Positions 1 to 11,699 of a stretch of DNA of 64,000 nucleotides are shown here, piece by piece (position 1 is the stretch's first letter; every line of letters begins with the position of its first letter). A model generated the notes under the pieces. That model was given only the letters and a program-made list of their open reading frames with translations, was not told the DNA's origin and searched no databases. The translations under genes and the position numbers were made by a program. The stretch lies in assembly GCA_963930775.1 (NCBI GenBank), contig OZ005690.1, positions 14,286,411-14,350,410 of the forward strand. Direction: 5' to 3'. This DNA comes from Cliona cf. orientalis (lineage: Eukaryota > Porifera > Demospongiae > Clionaida > Clionaidae).

Positions 1-215
1 TTTTGTGTTTTGTGACCACTTGTGATACAAAGTTGAAAAAAGGAAACATGTTATTGAATCTGTAATCATGATTGTGAGAGTGATTAAGTATAATATTAAT
101 ATTAGGGGCAAGTGTTGTCATGACAACAGGTGCTCTGAGTTAATATGTAGTGATGCTATGTGGAGAATTCCTTTGGAATGTCTGTATTGAACTCAAAACG
201 ATCATCTACGTGAGT

Positions 216-220
<5 letters not shown>

Positions 221-283
<63 letters not shown>

Positions 284-330
284 TAGAGAGAGAGAGAGTG
301 AGAGGGAGGGAGGAGAGAGAGAAACTAGTA
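221..330. repeat. (GA)n-rich tract
   Basis: Long GA dinucleotide run with G insertions. The equivalent positions at 6260-6325 and 20380-20480 are also GA-rich. Confidence 0.9.
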
Positions 331-1639
331 AGCTTAATAAATAATAATATTATGCTGCCAAGTTGTGCTTAATACACCCCACCCCTACTAGTGCTGTACC
401 ATGTATGGGAGTGCAGTAACCACATAAAGCCACTAGGGTGAAGCCAAAGGTCTGTATGTGGTTACACACCAGTGTTTTTCTATGTCAATATCCACCACCT
501 ATAATAATATCTGTACCTAAAGAGTTTGCCGTGTTTCCCGATGATCCTGATGTCACTCTGTTCCAGGAGGCTGTGCTGATGTAGGGGGGCAGGCCTTGAG
601 GCGAAGAGAACGGGGAGGAGGGGCGCATGGGGAGGAGCTCCGCAGGCATCGTTGCCATGGTAGCCTTACGACTGCCAACTTTTAAATGCTTGCTCAGTTT
701 ACGGACGATCTTGCCATGACTTTGAGACTGTGGGGGTGTAGAGAGAGGGAGAGGGGGAGGAATTAAATTTCACATGTACATGTACATGTACATGTAGTAA
801 ATCTAAAGTGATTCTAACAATTATTTAATTAATTTTAATTTATATGCCCACTTACTTCAGATGAGGCTCTCTTAGTTCCCTCTGCTAGTAATATACCAAA
901 TTCTGTCTTCAGCTGCTTACGAATCTACAAAAGCACAATAATCATACTTAGTTGAAATATTTCATCTTTAGAACCAGGAGCCTTGAACAAACTTGCGGCC
1001 TAGATTACTTGGAAAATCTCTCTCTCCCTCTCCCCCCCTCTCTCCCTCTCTCTCTCCCTCTCCCCCCCCCTCTCTCCATCTCTCTCTCTTCCTCTCTCCC
1101 TCCCTCTCTCTCTCTCTCTTATCTCAATACTAGTCATTGGTATCTGTAGTGCCAGTGATAGTTTGTCATGATCGAAATCGCTGTCAAGTGCAATGACCCC
1201 TCCGTGAACTCCGGACTCTCGGAGATTGGTGGCAAAATCTGCTAAACCCAGAGACTCCACCCACTGGATCACATGATCATTGCTCCACACCAGGCAGGAC
1301 ATCCTTTCTAGTCACGTTCCACGGCAACCTTCTCTCTTCTCTCTTCCGTCTAAATAAATGATAATAATATGTGTACTCATAAATTATAAATTTAAAGGGT
1401 AGCTAAGTATTCTAGATATGAATGGAAGGGTCTGTGGTGCTCTCTAGTACAGTTTGGCTGCTATCAACACAGACTTGAATGAATGTGAAGGTCTCCATCT
1501 ATATCTAGTATCTATACTGAGCTAAGCCTGACTATCATGTACATGTACATGTACATGTATGAGCACATGTGTTGACATATACATGTACATGTACATGCAA
1601 CTTGTATCCATAAAAATTGTGCTAAACACAATCTGATAA

Positions 1640-2111
1640 GGGGGCTTGTCCAAAGTCCTTGTGGAAAAATTAACGTCATTATGACGTTAACTTTTTACCC
1701 CCCTCCCCCCCTCTCTTAACGTCACAGCATTTCAGCATAGATTCAACACTGAAACTCTGTATCTGCTTCATTTAGCCTACACATTTGGTATTCACTTGTA
1801 TTCTACAGTGCTAGCTATAGCTATGTCTTCATGGATTCATTGCATACCTGTGCTTCTTTGACAGTTTCTTGCTTGCCTATAGCTACGGGTACACTTTTAG
1901 CTACATAGTGCTTGACACAGCTGTCACTAAAATGCAAATTTTGACACTGCTGGAGGTGTGTCTAGACTTATTCAACCACAAGATTGCATATTCACAACTA
2001 AAGCTCCAGTCTGCTGACAGTGCAGTTGTATAACGTCATGGGCCAAGACCCCCTCCCCCCCTAACGTCATAATGACGTTAATTTTTCCACAAGGACTTTG
2101 GACAAGCCCCC
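1640..2111. mobile_element. Harbinger-like MITE with TAA target duplication
   Basis: Inverted ends of about 50 bp (GGGGGCTTGTCCAAAGTCCT outward on both sides) are flanked by TAA direct repeats at 1637-1639 and 2112-2114. Paralogous sequences at about 7660-7700 and 22110-22135 run straight across the site. There is no coding capacity. The 3-bp TAA/TWA duplication fits PIF/Harbinger, but no transposase is seen. Confidence 0.8.
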
Positions 2112-2162
2112 TAAGGTGGTTTATCTGCGAAAATTGGACCCATTGAAAATTTCCAGCTATAA

Positions 2163-2603
2163 GGCCACTACAAATTGCATAGTTGTTTCCCGTCCTGGCT
2201 GTCGATTCAATAGTATGCGGGCGGGCGGTTAATTCAAGTTCATTATTCATTATATTACCGGATGTGGTATAAACCACAAATGGCCGCCGGGTCGAGCTAA
2301 TCCCGCCATCTTCAGCAGACATGGCAAGCACAGTCTTAGAACTATGAATTAAGCTACTCACGAGTATAGCGATCATCATGCAGAGCGAGAATTGCAGTGA
2401 GCAAGTACTGAATGAGCCATCGATGTCATAAACTCAGCTTGCAACTCGAGCGCACATGGAATAGACCGTAAATAATATTGAAAATTCAATTACGTCATCG
2501 ATATTTTCGTTTTAATAGAAAATAAGTGCAAAAGCTGGCGGTGGCTCGAAAGGCACTGCGGGCGGTGGACGCCGGGGAAACTATGATCCAATTTGTAGTG
2601 GCC
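2163..2603. mobile_element. second Harbinger-like MITE, TAA target duplication
   Basis: Inverted ends GGCCACTACAAATTG and CAATTTGTAGTGGCC are flanked by TAA (2160-2162 and 2604-2606). The paralogous site at 7728-7735 reads CCAGCTATAATATTATTATG without the insert. Subterminal inverted similarity extends for about 30 bp. No ORF. Confidence 0.82.
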
Positions 2604-2619
2604 TAATATTATTATTATG

Positions 2620-3081
2620 CACTGGCGTAAGAACCAGGGGGGCTGGGGGGGCAATTGCCCCCCCAGTCATAAGATTGGGGGGGCAGAGCCCCTCTGATTT
2701 TTAGACTGCTGTACAAGCCAGGGGGTGGGGCTCACCCTCTGAGGTTTGTACTTTTCTTTTTCATCTGTTGCCACAATCAGGGTTGAGTTATTCATGATTG
2801 TGGTGTATCTTAGCCCCACGGTGTGTAGATATCAATAATTGTCACATGTGAACACAGATCAGTAGTCACTACTGATCTGTGTTCACATGTGACAAGCTAA
2901 GAGTCCAGAATGTCCTCGAAAATGCACTAGAAAAGCTCTCCTCAGGTCTAAAGCTCCAAAATTTTCCTGGGGGAGCATGCCCCCAGATCCCCCTAGCTTT
3001 CGCGCGCTATGCGCGCGTAAAGCGAATCTTAACCTGCTTACTTTCAGCCCCCCTGCTCAAAAACATCTTCCTACGCCACTG
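2620..3081. mobile_element. hAT-like non-autonomous element with 5-bp TTATG duplication
   Basis: Ends CACTGGCGTAAGAACC and TTCCTACGCCACTG form imperfect inverted repeats flanked by TTATG (2615-2619 and 3082-3086). The empty site is visible at 7735-7740. Near the left end it has a G-run/C-run hairpin (GGGGGGGCAATTGCCCCCCC). Inside it is a perfect 26-bp-arm palindrome (2841-2893). A relative lies at 17556-17838. Confidence 0.78.
2841..2893. repeat. perfect palindrome, 26-bp arms, 1-bp centre
   Basis: Arms 2841-2866 and 2868-2893 are exact reverse complements around a single C (centre AGTAGTCACTACT). It is inside the element at 2620-3081 and would form a cruciform or a long RNA hairpin. Confidence 0.9.
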
Positions 3082-3245
3082 TTATGGCACACTTAATATT
3101 ACTTCATACAGCATTATACACATAACTTACAGCTCGATCATAGTCCAGCTTCTAAATCCCATCATACTGCAGACTATTCCTGTGCCCAGCGTCGACCATC
3201 TTTAGAACAGTTCTCAAGTCTTTCTTCGTGAGGTGTTCAGGTAGC

Positions 3246-4005
3246 TCAAGTAGTAGTCAACAAGTCTGGGTGTAGCCTCATCCTCATGCAAACTTTCTGA
3301 TTCGAGGCTAGTCTAGCTGGCCATGGGTGGGTCTCACTTGCACTACCATACCAGGACTGATGTAATCGTCATCGATCCACTAATGGATGTGACCACCACA
3401 AGCACTGATAGCCCACCCCTTAAAATCCTTCAAGGGCCTGTTTGTGCCTATACATGCATAGGCTGTAGCTACTGACTATACCTGGAGCTACACAATTTGG
3501 GCATAAAAAATTGAACACTATCATCGTCCACAAATGGTCCCTTTTCTCATAGCAGGTCACATATTATGGGGAGCTAGCTACTACCCGGTATCTGCACATA
3601 ATATGCATATCGCTGACTATAATAACTTCTGCTGTGACCACTTGTGATAAAAAGGACACATGTTACTAGCTGATCTGTATAAATAACGATTGTGAGGTAT
3701 AATATAGATTGAGATCACGAGAGTATCATGTGATTCAATACATCGTTTTACATCATTTTTACACATTATTATAGTCCTCATGCATAAATTGGCTTTTCAA
3801 AATATCGTGCAGGTGGGTGACCAGAAACTAATGATTATGCTACAAAATTGCATAAGTGTAGCTATAAATCTTGCGCATGCACATAAACATGTTTGTGTCT
3901 ACATCGTGAATAATGTTATGACAGTGTAAAGTGGGAGTGGTGCTTTAACTACAGTTTTGATAGAATTCTTCGAAAGTGTGATATATAGCTGCAGGGCCTT
4001 TTGAG
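3246..4005. other. noncoding region before death-domain copy A
   Basis: The left half (to about 3640) is not matched elsewhere in the window. From about 3725 it aligns with 18075-18345. No ORF or RNA gene is recognised. A fragment like the unit start (GTGACCACTTGTGATA) recurs at about 3635. Confidence 0.5.
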
Positions 4006-5662
4006 ATGGTTTTTTGTCCTAACAGAAGAGAAGGGTGTATATGGAATGGCTCAGAGGATGAGCTGGAGAATCATCTCAACGCTGACAATCTAACAACGGA
4101 CAACTGGCTGGAAGGATGTGAACATACAATTGTGAAATGCATCTATTGCCAAGGTGAAGAGAAAGAACGACACCAGTACACGTCTGGCCTTGAAACTGTG
4201 ATTACTGTCGATGACCTCAAAGATGTTCTTAAAGCTGCTTGGTTTGCAAGCGATGAGTGGTACAATATCGGTTTAACTTTAGGATTACGATTTGATACTC
4301 TAGAGGACATTCGCATGCAGGAAAGTAAAAATGAAGATCGTCTCCGGTGTGTACTCTTGGAATGGTTGAAAACTGCTGGTGAAAAGAATTGGGGAATGCT
4401 ACGAGAAGCAATGAGGGATTTTATAGTTGGCCGTGTAGGTGTTGCTGAAGACGTTTTGATTTGTAAGTACTATTAAATTTTAGTATTCATCAATGGTCAT
4501 GTCAGTACTAGAATTCACTATAGATATGGGATTATTATAAATAAATTGCTGTGATGTCTAAATTATCTACTGCAGTATGCATAATGATTGTTACTTGATC
4601 ATGATTCACTACTTCTTTAGCGGCTACATGCCAGAGTGGAAAGAGAATTCTACAGGAAAAGTATACTAAGGAAGCAGATAACAAGAAAGAAAAAGTGGAA
4701 CAACTGACCCAGGAGGCTGAGAGGTTGGCACAGAAGTATAAAATTAAACGAGAAGAAATAAGCTACAAGGAAGTAGAGCTATCTGGTTGGCAGAAAAAAC
4801 TCGTAGAACATGAAAATGAATACGAAGAGATTATAAGGAAAAGAGGTCATCGTGAGTCTCAATCCATATTGGAACAAGTGGCAAAATGTGAAACAAAGAT
4901 GCAAGAATGCAGAGAGCTAATAAAGAATCTAAAAGATGATATTTCAAGGAGAAAAGAAGGACTAAAAGCTGTCGTTGACGCTATTATTAACTGTGAGATT
5001 CAATTGAAGATAACTCTAAATGAACTAAGCCAATGCCAAGAAATGCTCAAGGTGAATAAAGAGTCAATGGATGATGAGAGAAAAAGGAGATTGAATAATA
5101 CTGTTACAGTGGCTCAAACAGTGAGGAAAGCAGCATTAACAACCTGTGCTGTCAGTTTGGGAGTTGGAGTGCTTTCAGCTGCTGTCTCAGGTGATCTTGC
5201 ATTGATTATAACATACCACAGTGTTAATTTTATACTGAGTGCTTTAAGTACATTTATAATAATAATTATTATAATTATTATACCATGACATTGTTCATAT
5301 TATTAAATTTTATTTATCCTTGACATCTATGCATGTATAAAATTATTATAATTACTTTAATACTGTTATTATAATCATAATAATAATATTATTATTGTTA
5401 TTATGCAGGCCCATTTGCCCCAGTTGTTGCTCCAATTGCTGTGTCTGCTGCAGAGGCTGTATGTGTTGCTTCATGGACAACTGCGGCAGTAGCTGGTGGG
5501 GTTATCTTGTTAACTGAAGATCAAAAAGTGATTAACAATGAATACATGATTGTGAGCTCAAGATGTGAGCGTACCCTTGAGGATGTGACAAGAGTAGCAC
5601 AAGAAGCTCATGCACAAGTGGAGGAGTTAGGTAGAATAGCAAAGGAGTTCAAAGCAACTTGA
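4006..5662 (+). CDS. zinc finger-like / death domain / coiled coil / hydrophobic hairpin protein (copy A)
   Basis: Three exons, 4006-4462, 4621-5190 and 5409-5662, join in phase (1,1) to 426 aa. Residues about 1-55 hold a Cys/His-rich segment resembling half of a TRAF-type zinc finger (FCPNRREGCIWNG; CEHTIVKCIYC). Residues about 66-150 are a death-domain fold (ITVDDLKDVLKAAWFASDEW, then LGLRFDTLEDI and LLEWLKTAGEKNWGMLREAM). Then follow a long E/K/Q-rich coiled coil (about 160-305), a hydrophobic, alanine/glycine-rich stretch of roughly 60 residues split by intron 2, and a short helical tail (SSRCERTLEDVTRVAQEAHA). Death domains recruit partners in death and immune signalling; the helix-hairpin-helix layout suggests membrane contact, which is inference. 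Relative to copy B, one extra base near 5650 shortens the C-terminus to EFKAT. An upstream exon is possible, because an AG precedes the ATG with open frame. Confidence 0.72.
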
Positions 5663-5736
5663 ATTGCTGAATGAAAGCTAGATCAAGATATTAAAACAAC
5701 AGGAATTTTATCTACTATTCTTTTTAAGCCACAGTA

Positions 5737-5915
5737 CCGTACTTAATCTAATACTATGTATGGAAAAAAAATAATTTCAATTTTGAAAAACACGTGCTTT
5801 TCTGGTAAAGGTCGTCAATCGCTCCATATAATATATACGTTACGAGAATTCGTAAAATGCAAGTTTCTTACATTAGATTGGATCATATGTACATGTTGTA
5901 TTCGATTAACTACAG
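5737..5915. mobile_element. TA-flanked MITE (CCGTACTTAATCTAATAC family)
   Basis: Starts CCGTACTTAATCTAATAC, includes TTCTGGTAAAGGTCGTCAAT and ends GATTAACTACAG between TA dinucleotides. Confidence 0.65.
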
Positions 5916-7029
5916 TATATTATAATATGCATCCTTAATACCGGTGCACCCACTTTCCTCTCCCACTATGACACAAGCCCATGCAGCACTATAATGATTG
6001 CTTTTAATAACTATTAATGATAATAATATTATTACTATTAATTTTTGTTTAGTGACCTCTTGTGATACAAAGTTGAAAAAAGGAAACATGTTATTGAATC
6101 TGTAATAATGATTGTGAGGGTGATTAAGTATAATTATTAATATTAGGGGCAAGTGTTGTCATGACAACAGTTGCTCTGAGTTGATCAATATTATGCAGTG
6201 ATGCTATGTAGAGAATTCCTTTGGAATGTCTGTATTGAACTCAAAACGATCATCTGTGAGGGAGAGAAAGGGGGAGAGAGGAAGGAGGAAGGGAGATGGA
6301 GAGAGAGAGGGAGAGGGAGAGAGAAACTAGTAAACATTATACATAACATTGCCAGGTTATAGTTAATATACCCCTAAAAGTGCTGTATGGAATGTAATGC
6401 ATGAGTGCAGTTCCCACATACAGCGCAAGGGCGAAGCCCAAGGACTGTATGTGGTTATGCATGAGTGTGTTATTTCATGTCACAATATCCGTCCCACCTA
6501 CCTAGAGAGTTTGCTGTGTTTCCTGACGATCCTGAGTCACTCTGTTCCAAGAGGCTGTGTTGATGTAGGGGGGCGGGCCTTGAGGCGAAAAGGACGGGGG
6601 AGGAGGGGCGCATGGGGAGGAGCTCCGCCGGCATCGTTGCCATGGTAGCCTTACGACTGCCAACCTTTAAACGCTTGCTCAGTTTACGGACGATCTTGCC
6701 ATGGCTCTGAGACTGTGGGGTGTGTGGAGAGAGAGAGGGAGAGGGAGGGGGAGAGAGAACTTAAATTTCACGTGTAGTACAAGAGATATACAAACTTTAA
6801 TAGTCTAAAGTGAGTCTAACAACAATTTGAGATAAAAATTTAATTTACAATATGGCCATTTACCTCGGATGAGGCTCTCTTGGTTCCCTCTGCTAGTAAG
6901 ATACCAAACTCTGTCTTCAGCTGTTTACGAATCTGCAAAATGAGACGATAAATTGTTTTTAGTTGAAATACATGTACCGGGTACTTCATCTTTAGAATCA
7001 GGAGCCTTGACAAAACTTGCGATCTAGAT

Positions 7030-7081
7030 TACGTGGAAAATTTCTCTCTCTCTCTCTCTTTCTCCCTCCCTCCCTCCCTAG

Positions 7082-7172
<91 letters not shown>

Positions 7173-7175
7173 TAC
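7030..7175. repeat. (CT)n tract abutting a SAM3-exon donor
   Basis: On the minus strand the exon ends GAG and the intron starts GTAAGAGAGAG and continues as (GA)n. The complete gene has the same arrangement at about 21270-21382. Confidence 0.9.
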
Positions 7176-8091
7176 CTCAATACTAGTCATTGGTATCTGT
7201 AGTGCCAGAGAAAGTTTGTCATGATCGAAATCGCTGTCGAGTGCAATGACCCCTCCGTGAACTCCGGACTCTCGGAGATTGGTGGCAAAGTCCGCCAAAC
7301 CCAGAGACTCCACCCACTGGATCACATGATCGTTGCTCCACACCAGGACGTCTTTTCTAGTTTCCACGGCAACCTTCTCTCTCCTCTCTTCCAACGTCTA
7401 AAAAAATATGCGTATACGTGAATTAATTTTGATGTGACTCAATACAGATATAAATTTAATGGGTAAGTGCTCTAGATATGAATGGAAGGGTCTGTGGTGC
7501 CCGTTTGGCTGCTGTCAACACAGACATGAATGAATGTGAAGGCCTCCGTCTATAATATAGCTTGAGCTAAGCCTGAACTATCATGTACATGTATAATATA
7601 CTAGCACATGTGTTTACATGTACTAGCATGTACATGTACATGTAACTTGTATCCATTAAATACAATTTGATGAGGTGATTTATCTGCGGAATTCTTGAAA
7701 TTGGACCCTTTGAAAATTTCCAGCTATAATATTATTATGGCACACTTAATATTACTCCATACAGCATTATACAACTACTTACAGCTCGATCATAGTCCAG
7801 CTTCTTGAGCACAGATATTCCATACTGAAGGCTATTCCTGTGACCAGCGTCCACCATCTTTAGAACAGTTCTTAAGTCCTTCTTCGTGAGATGTTCGAGC
7901 ATCCTAGCATCGACTAGCCCCGCCTTGAAGACAGCTTTGTACTGAGGTAGACCAAGGCTTGGCAGCCAGTAGTCACTGACCCACTCATGGGACATCTCAC
8001 CATAGAGGGAGGTCTAGGGGAGAGAGAGAGAGGGAGAGAGATAGTTAGAAATCGAGCATCCATATGCAAAAATTGGCTCTACCATAAATCG

Positions 8092-8260
8092 CGAATATTT
8101 CTTCTCTAAAATAATATTTTATGCGATAAATTTTCGCGTTAAATAATTTCGGATAAATGACCCTGTACCGCATTATCGTTAATATTGTTCGTGCCTTTAA
8201 TTTTCACACAAGCCAGGCTGTCCGAAAATATTTTAACAATGAAATATTCACAATTTACGG
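8092..8260. mobile_element. TA-flanked MITE (CCGTAAATCGC family)
   Basis: Begins CCATAAATCGCGAATATTTC and ends CACAATTTACGG, with internal GCGATAAATTTTCGCG. The same family as 26061-26241. Confidence 0.6.
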
Positions 8261-8588
8261 TATATACTATAGTCACTGAAATGATCCTAAGTTAGAACCT
8301 AATGACGACATTATCACTAATTATTTTCTTTCCCTCACCGTTCTGTGTTGCTTGGTGATGCATGTGAGTGAGACTATCTCCTGGACAGCCAGTCTCAGTT
8401 TGAGGCGGTGGAGGGTGTTGGTGATACCCAGCTCTGTCTCTAGCTCACTCTCTGTGATGTTCTGGAACAAATAATGATCGGATGTATATATACACATGTA
8501 TATGTACCTACAAATATAAAGTACAGCCTTGGAAGATGCCATTTGAGAAAATTCTTGCTTTCTTGACATTTTTGCTGAGTTATACTTA

Positions 8589-8799
8589 CTGTATAGCCGG
8601 AAATAAATTTGGCGGTTGAGCCCAAAATCGCTATTGCAAGAATATTAGTGGATTTAAAATTTGGCGGTTCGGTACGGGATCGCCATATTATGTATATATT
8701 ATGCAAGTAGGAAATTTTGGCGGATTTTAATTTGGCGGTTGTACTACAGACCGCCAAACCGCCAAATTTAATTCCCTGCCAAATTTTCCAGCTATACGA
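8589..8799. mobile_element. TA-flanked MITE (CCGTATAGCCGG family)
   Basis: Ends CTGTATAGCCGGAAA and TCCAGCTATACGA lie between TA dinucleotides, with internal TTTGGCGG/CCGCCAAA blocks. The complete liprin copy has the empty site at about 23865-23875 (AGTTATACTCATTATTCAAG). Confidence 0.75.
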
Positions 8800-9005
8800 T
8801 AATTATATCATTATTCAAGCCACACCCCTAACCACACCCAATTCACTTACTGCCAACATCTCTCCACTCTGTAGACAATTTCTGATGGCTGCTATGTACC
8901 AGTATGGTACCACCACCCAGAGCTCAAGCCAAGCCACTACTGTGTTGCTGTCCCACTGAGAGAAAGGGGTACCTTGCTCTAGGACTGAGTTAAGAAGAGC
9001 ACTCC

Positions 9006-9006
<1 letters not shown>

Positions 9007-9046
<40 letters not shown>

Positions 9047-9080
9047 GGAGAGGGAGGGAAGGAGAGAGAGAGAGAGAAAA
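9007..9080. repeat. (GA)n tract abutting a SAM1-exon acceptor
   Basis: Read on the minus strand this is a (CT)n polypyrimidine run ending in CAG at the exon start (9004). The parallel tract in the complete gene is 24075-24165. Confidence 0.88.
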
Positions 9081-9353
9081 ATGTAAGATAATACACAATG
9101 TAAGCCTACAATGTACAATTATCAAAATTCTAAGTCCCATTTTTGACCGGCAATTGACTACTTTGCTTAAAGAGAACTTACTTCTTCTTTCTGTCCTCCT
9201 CTCTCTCTTCAGAGTTCTCCAGGAGGTCACTGAGGTCAACTGAATCTCTGAGAGGCTCGGTGTTAGCTGAATCAAGACGACGGCCTAAAGGAGGGAGAGG
9301 GGACATGTAAATGTATATGTACATATACATGTACATGCACATGCATGTATCTA

Positions 9354-9571
9354 CCGTATAGCCGGAAATATTGGCGGGCATTAAATTTGGCGGTTGAGCC
9401 CAAAATCGCTATTGAAAGAATATTGGCGGATTTAAATTTGGCGGTTCGGTACAGGATCGCCATACGTATATATATGAGTAGGAAATTTTGGCGGATTTTA
9501 ATTTGGCGGTTGTAATAATAGACCGCCAAACCGCCAAATTTAATTCCCCGCCAAATTTTCCGGCTATACGG
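9354..9571. mobile_element. TA-flanked MITE (CCGTATAGCCGG family)
   Basis: Ends CCGTATAGCCGGAAATATTG and TTCCGGCTATACGG between TA dinucleotides, with the same GGCGG-rich interior as 8589-8799. The equivalent intron at about 24595 lacks it. Confidence 0.78.
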
Positions 9572-10256
9572 TATGTATGTGTGCATATGTGTGTTAATGT
9601 GCTAGTATGGTACATACATACACAGTTAATTATCTGACGATATCACAGGAGCTTTGCTCTTAATTACCGTACTTCTTCCAAAAATTCGACCCTTCTAATT
9701 ATTTGGGACCCTTTACCGAACGATCGAAAATAGTCCCTAATTTTCGGTAAAGGTCGTCACGCGTATAGACAACAAATGGGAATACAATGCACACACGGAT
9801 GGAATTTTGAATATTAACCTCTAAACATCAGCAAAGCTCAAGCAATATTATTTGCATGCCAAATTTTTAAAAGTACAGTACTACATGTATCATTAACTGC
9901 TAATGACTACATACCAAAATAATGTCAACACAGTTATAATCAACAACTGTTTCTTAATAATTATCTCTCATCACTATAGTAACACTTGTATAATCTTTTA
10001 ATTACCTCAGTTCATTACAGGGGCACTAGCTCGTCTTTGGGTGTTCCTCTTCTTAGCACTAGTGCCACGCCCACTTCTACGGAACAGCTTACTGAAACTG
10101 GACTTGTGCTTCAGAGCTGCAGACTTGGTCTTACCACTACTGCCACTGAGAGGGAGAGAGAGGGAGAGAGAGAGATATTATTAATATCAATCATAATATA
10201 CTATAACTGGCCTAAGAGAAAACAGTTTGAATACTTGACCTAAAATACTGTATATA

Positions 10257-10462
10257 CCGTATAGCCGGAAATTTGGCGGTTTGGTGGTCTATAATACAAC
10301 CGCCAAATTAAAATCTGCCAAAATTTCCTACTCGCATATAATATTATATGTATGGCGATCCCGTACCGAAACTGCCAAATTTAAATCCACCACTATTCTT
10401 GCAATAGCGATTTTGGGCTTAACCACCAAATTTAATTCCCACCAATATTTCTGGCTATACGG
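10257..10462. mobile_element. TA-flanked MITE (CCGTATAGCCGG family)
   Basis: Ends CCGTATAGCCGGAAATTTGG and TTTCTGGCTATACGG between TA dinucleotides. It is in the opposite internal orientation to the elements at 8589 and 9354. Confidence 0.75.
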
Positions 10463-11303
10463 TACCATAATTTATGTGGCAGGTACATGTAGCTTTGGCG
10501 AGCATTAAATTTGGTGAAATGGCTCTCCATTGGTATTGGCAAAATTTTTAATATGAATCCATATCAGGCCCGTAGGAAGCAAGTTTGTACTTGAACGGTT
10601 GAGTCAGTGTGCACGCGCAAAAACTAGACCACGCCCATCATTAATTGACTCCTGCGCGCAATGCCAATATGCATGTGCGCAAAGCGCTGAAGCTCTAAAC
10701 CTCGAACACTTCAGAGGAAGAGCGATAGGCGACCGTCGTCTTTCCAAAAGGCCTTTTAGACAATGCCAGTAGTTGGTGAGGGATTCGTAGGTTTACAGTG
10801 GAGTTTCAGCCATGAGCTGGTTCACTGATCCTTCTACGCGCGCAACCATGAGCACTCTCGTCCATGCCCACCTATATTATTTGTATGTCAGGCCAAAAAA
10901 ACTTGAACGGCCATGGCTCCTACGGCCCTGCATATAGGCACACGTGTATCAAGTTAAATTGGCAAATTTTTAATTTGGCAATCTATACCAAATTCGCCAA
11001 ATCACCAAATTAAAAAAAATCATAGACACTTGACTTACTTTCCGAGACTAGAGAAAGAGTCAGTGCTGACGGTGCTGGCTGGAGAGAGAGGCTGGTCCTC
11101 TGGAATATCCTTCGGTAGACTGACTCTAAATAGAGAGCTCCGAGAGACAGCGTTAGGCTGCATCTTACGCTTAGAGTGACGAGCAACTGGCAGGGAGGAA
11201 TGCTGAGAGGGAGGGAGGGAGGGAGAGAGAGAAATGGGGACAAGGGAGAGAGAGAAGTAAGAGAAAAATGGAACGAGGATTAATTTATTATCAGTTATAG
11301 CTA

Positions 11304-11699
11304 CCATACTTAATCTAATACAACGTATGGAAAAAAATACCGTATTTCTTCTAAAAATTCGGCATGAAAATAATAATATTGCTTTAGCTTCACCGAATTT
11401 TTGGAGGTTAAGATTCAACATTCTGTCTGCGTGCGCATTCCATTCCCGTTTGTAGCATATACACATGACAACCTTTAACTAAAAATTAGAGACTATTTTC
11501 TATCATTTGGTAAAGGATGCCGAATAATTAGAAGGGCCGAATTTTTAGAAGAAATACGGTAATTTCAATTTTGAAAAATGCACGTTTTCTAGTAAAGGTC
11601 GTCAATCGCTCCGTATACATGTATAAATGTTATGAGAATTCGTAAGATGCGAATTTCTTGCGTTAAATTGGATCATGCGTTGTATTTGATTAACTACGG
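11304..11699. mobile_element. TA-flanked MITE carrying a second MITE inside it
   Basis: The outer element (CCATACTTAATCTAATACAA to TTAACTACGG) is interrupted at 11340-11559 by an inner element with ends CCGTATTTCTTCTAAAAATT and AATTTTTAGAAGAAATACGG between TA dinucleotides. Uninterrupted relatives of the outer one are at 5737-5915 and 23626-23798. A half-relative of the inner one is near 9667-9760. Confidence 0.75.

Larger units (their letters stand above)
1..3245. repeat. segmental duplication, fragment of the liprin 3' unit
   Basis: Bases 1-540 match 6045-6500 and 20152-20640 (for example AAAGTTGAAAAAAGGAAACA), and the homology continues through liprin exon copies until about 3245. The unit is truncated and broken by three insertions. 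Confidence 0.8.
500..3245 (-). pseudogene. third, degraded copy of liprin-alpha 3' exons
   Basis: Homologues of the last liprin exons are recognisable: the C-terminal exon (about 727 down to 500), the 69-bp exon 924-856, the SAM3 exon (about 1350 down to 1123) and a piece of the SAM2 exon (about 3240-3133). The SAM3 donor GT has become AT, its start has a small insertion, and the C-terminal exon has a one-base insertion near 550. The SAM2 remnant has internal deletions and ends abruptly near 3245. Three transposon-like insertions (1640-2111, 2163-2603, 2620-3081) separate the SAM3 and SAM2 pieces. It could continue left of base 1 only as 3' flank, because bases 1-500 align with the sequence downstream of the other two copies (6045 and 20152). 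Confidence 0.8.

Noticed and set aside
1000-1302. ORFs encoding long (ER)n, (SL)n or (REGE)n peptides, here and at 7029, 20299, 25059, 35832, 45345 and similar places
   Set aside because: They are translations of (GA)n/(CT)n microsatellites joined to real exon frames and have no coding signal of their own.
4006-4462. Reading the death-domain gene as a TRAF-like gene that lost its RING
   Set aside because: Only a half zinc-finger resembles TRAFs. The central fold is a death domain, and the C-terminal half has no TRAF-like domain.
8440-9586. ORFs containing repeated AKFKSANIL- or SRTEPPNFKS-like peptides on the minus strand, and similar at 10281
   Set aside because: They are translations of the CCGTATAGCCGG-family MITEs and follow the repeats, not genes.
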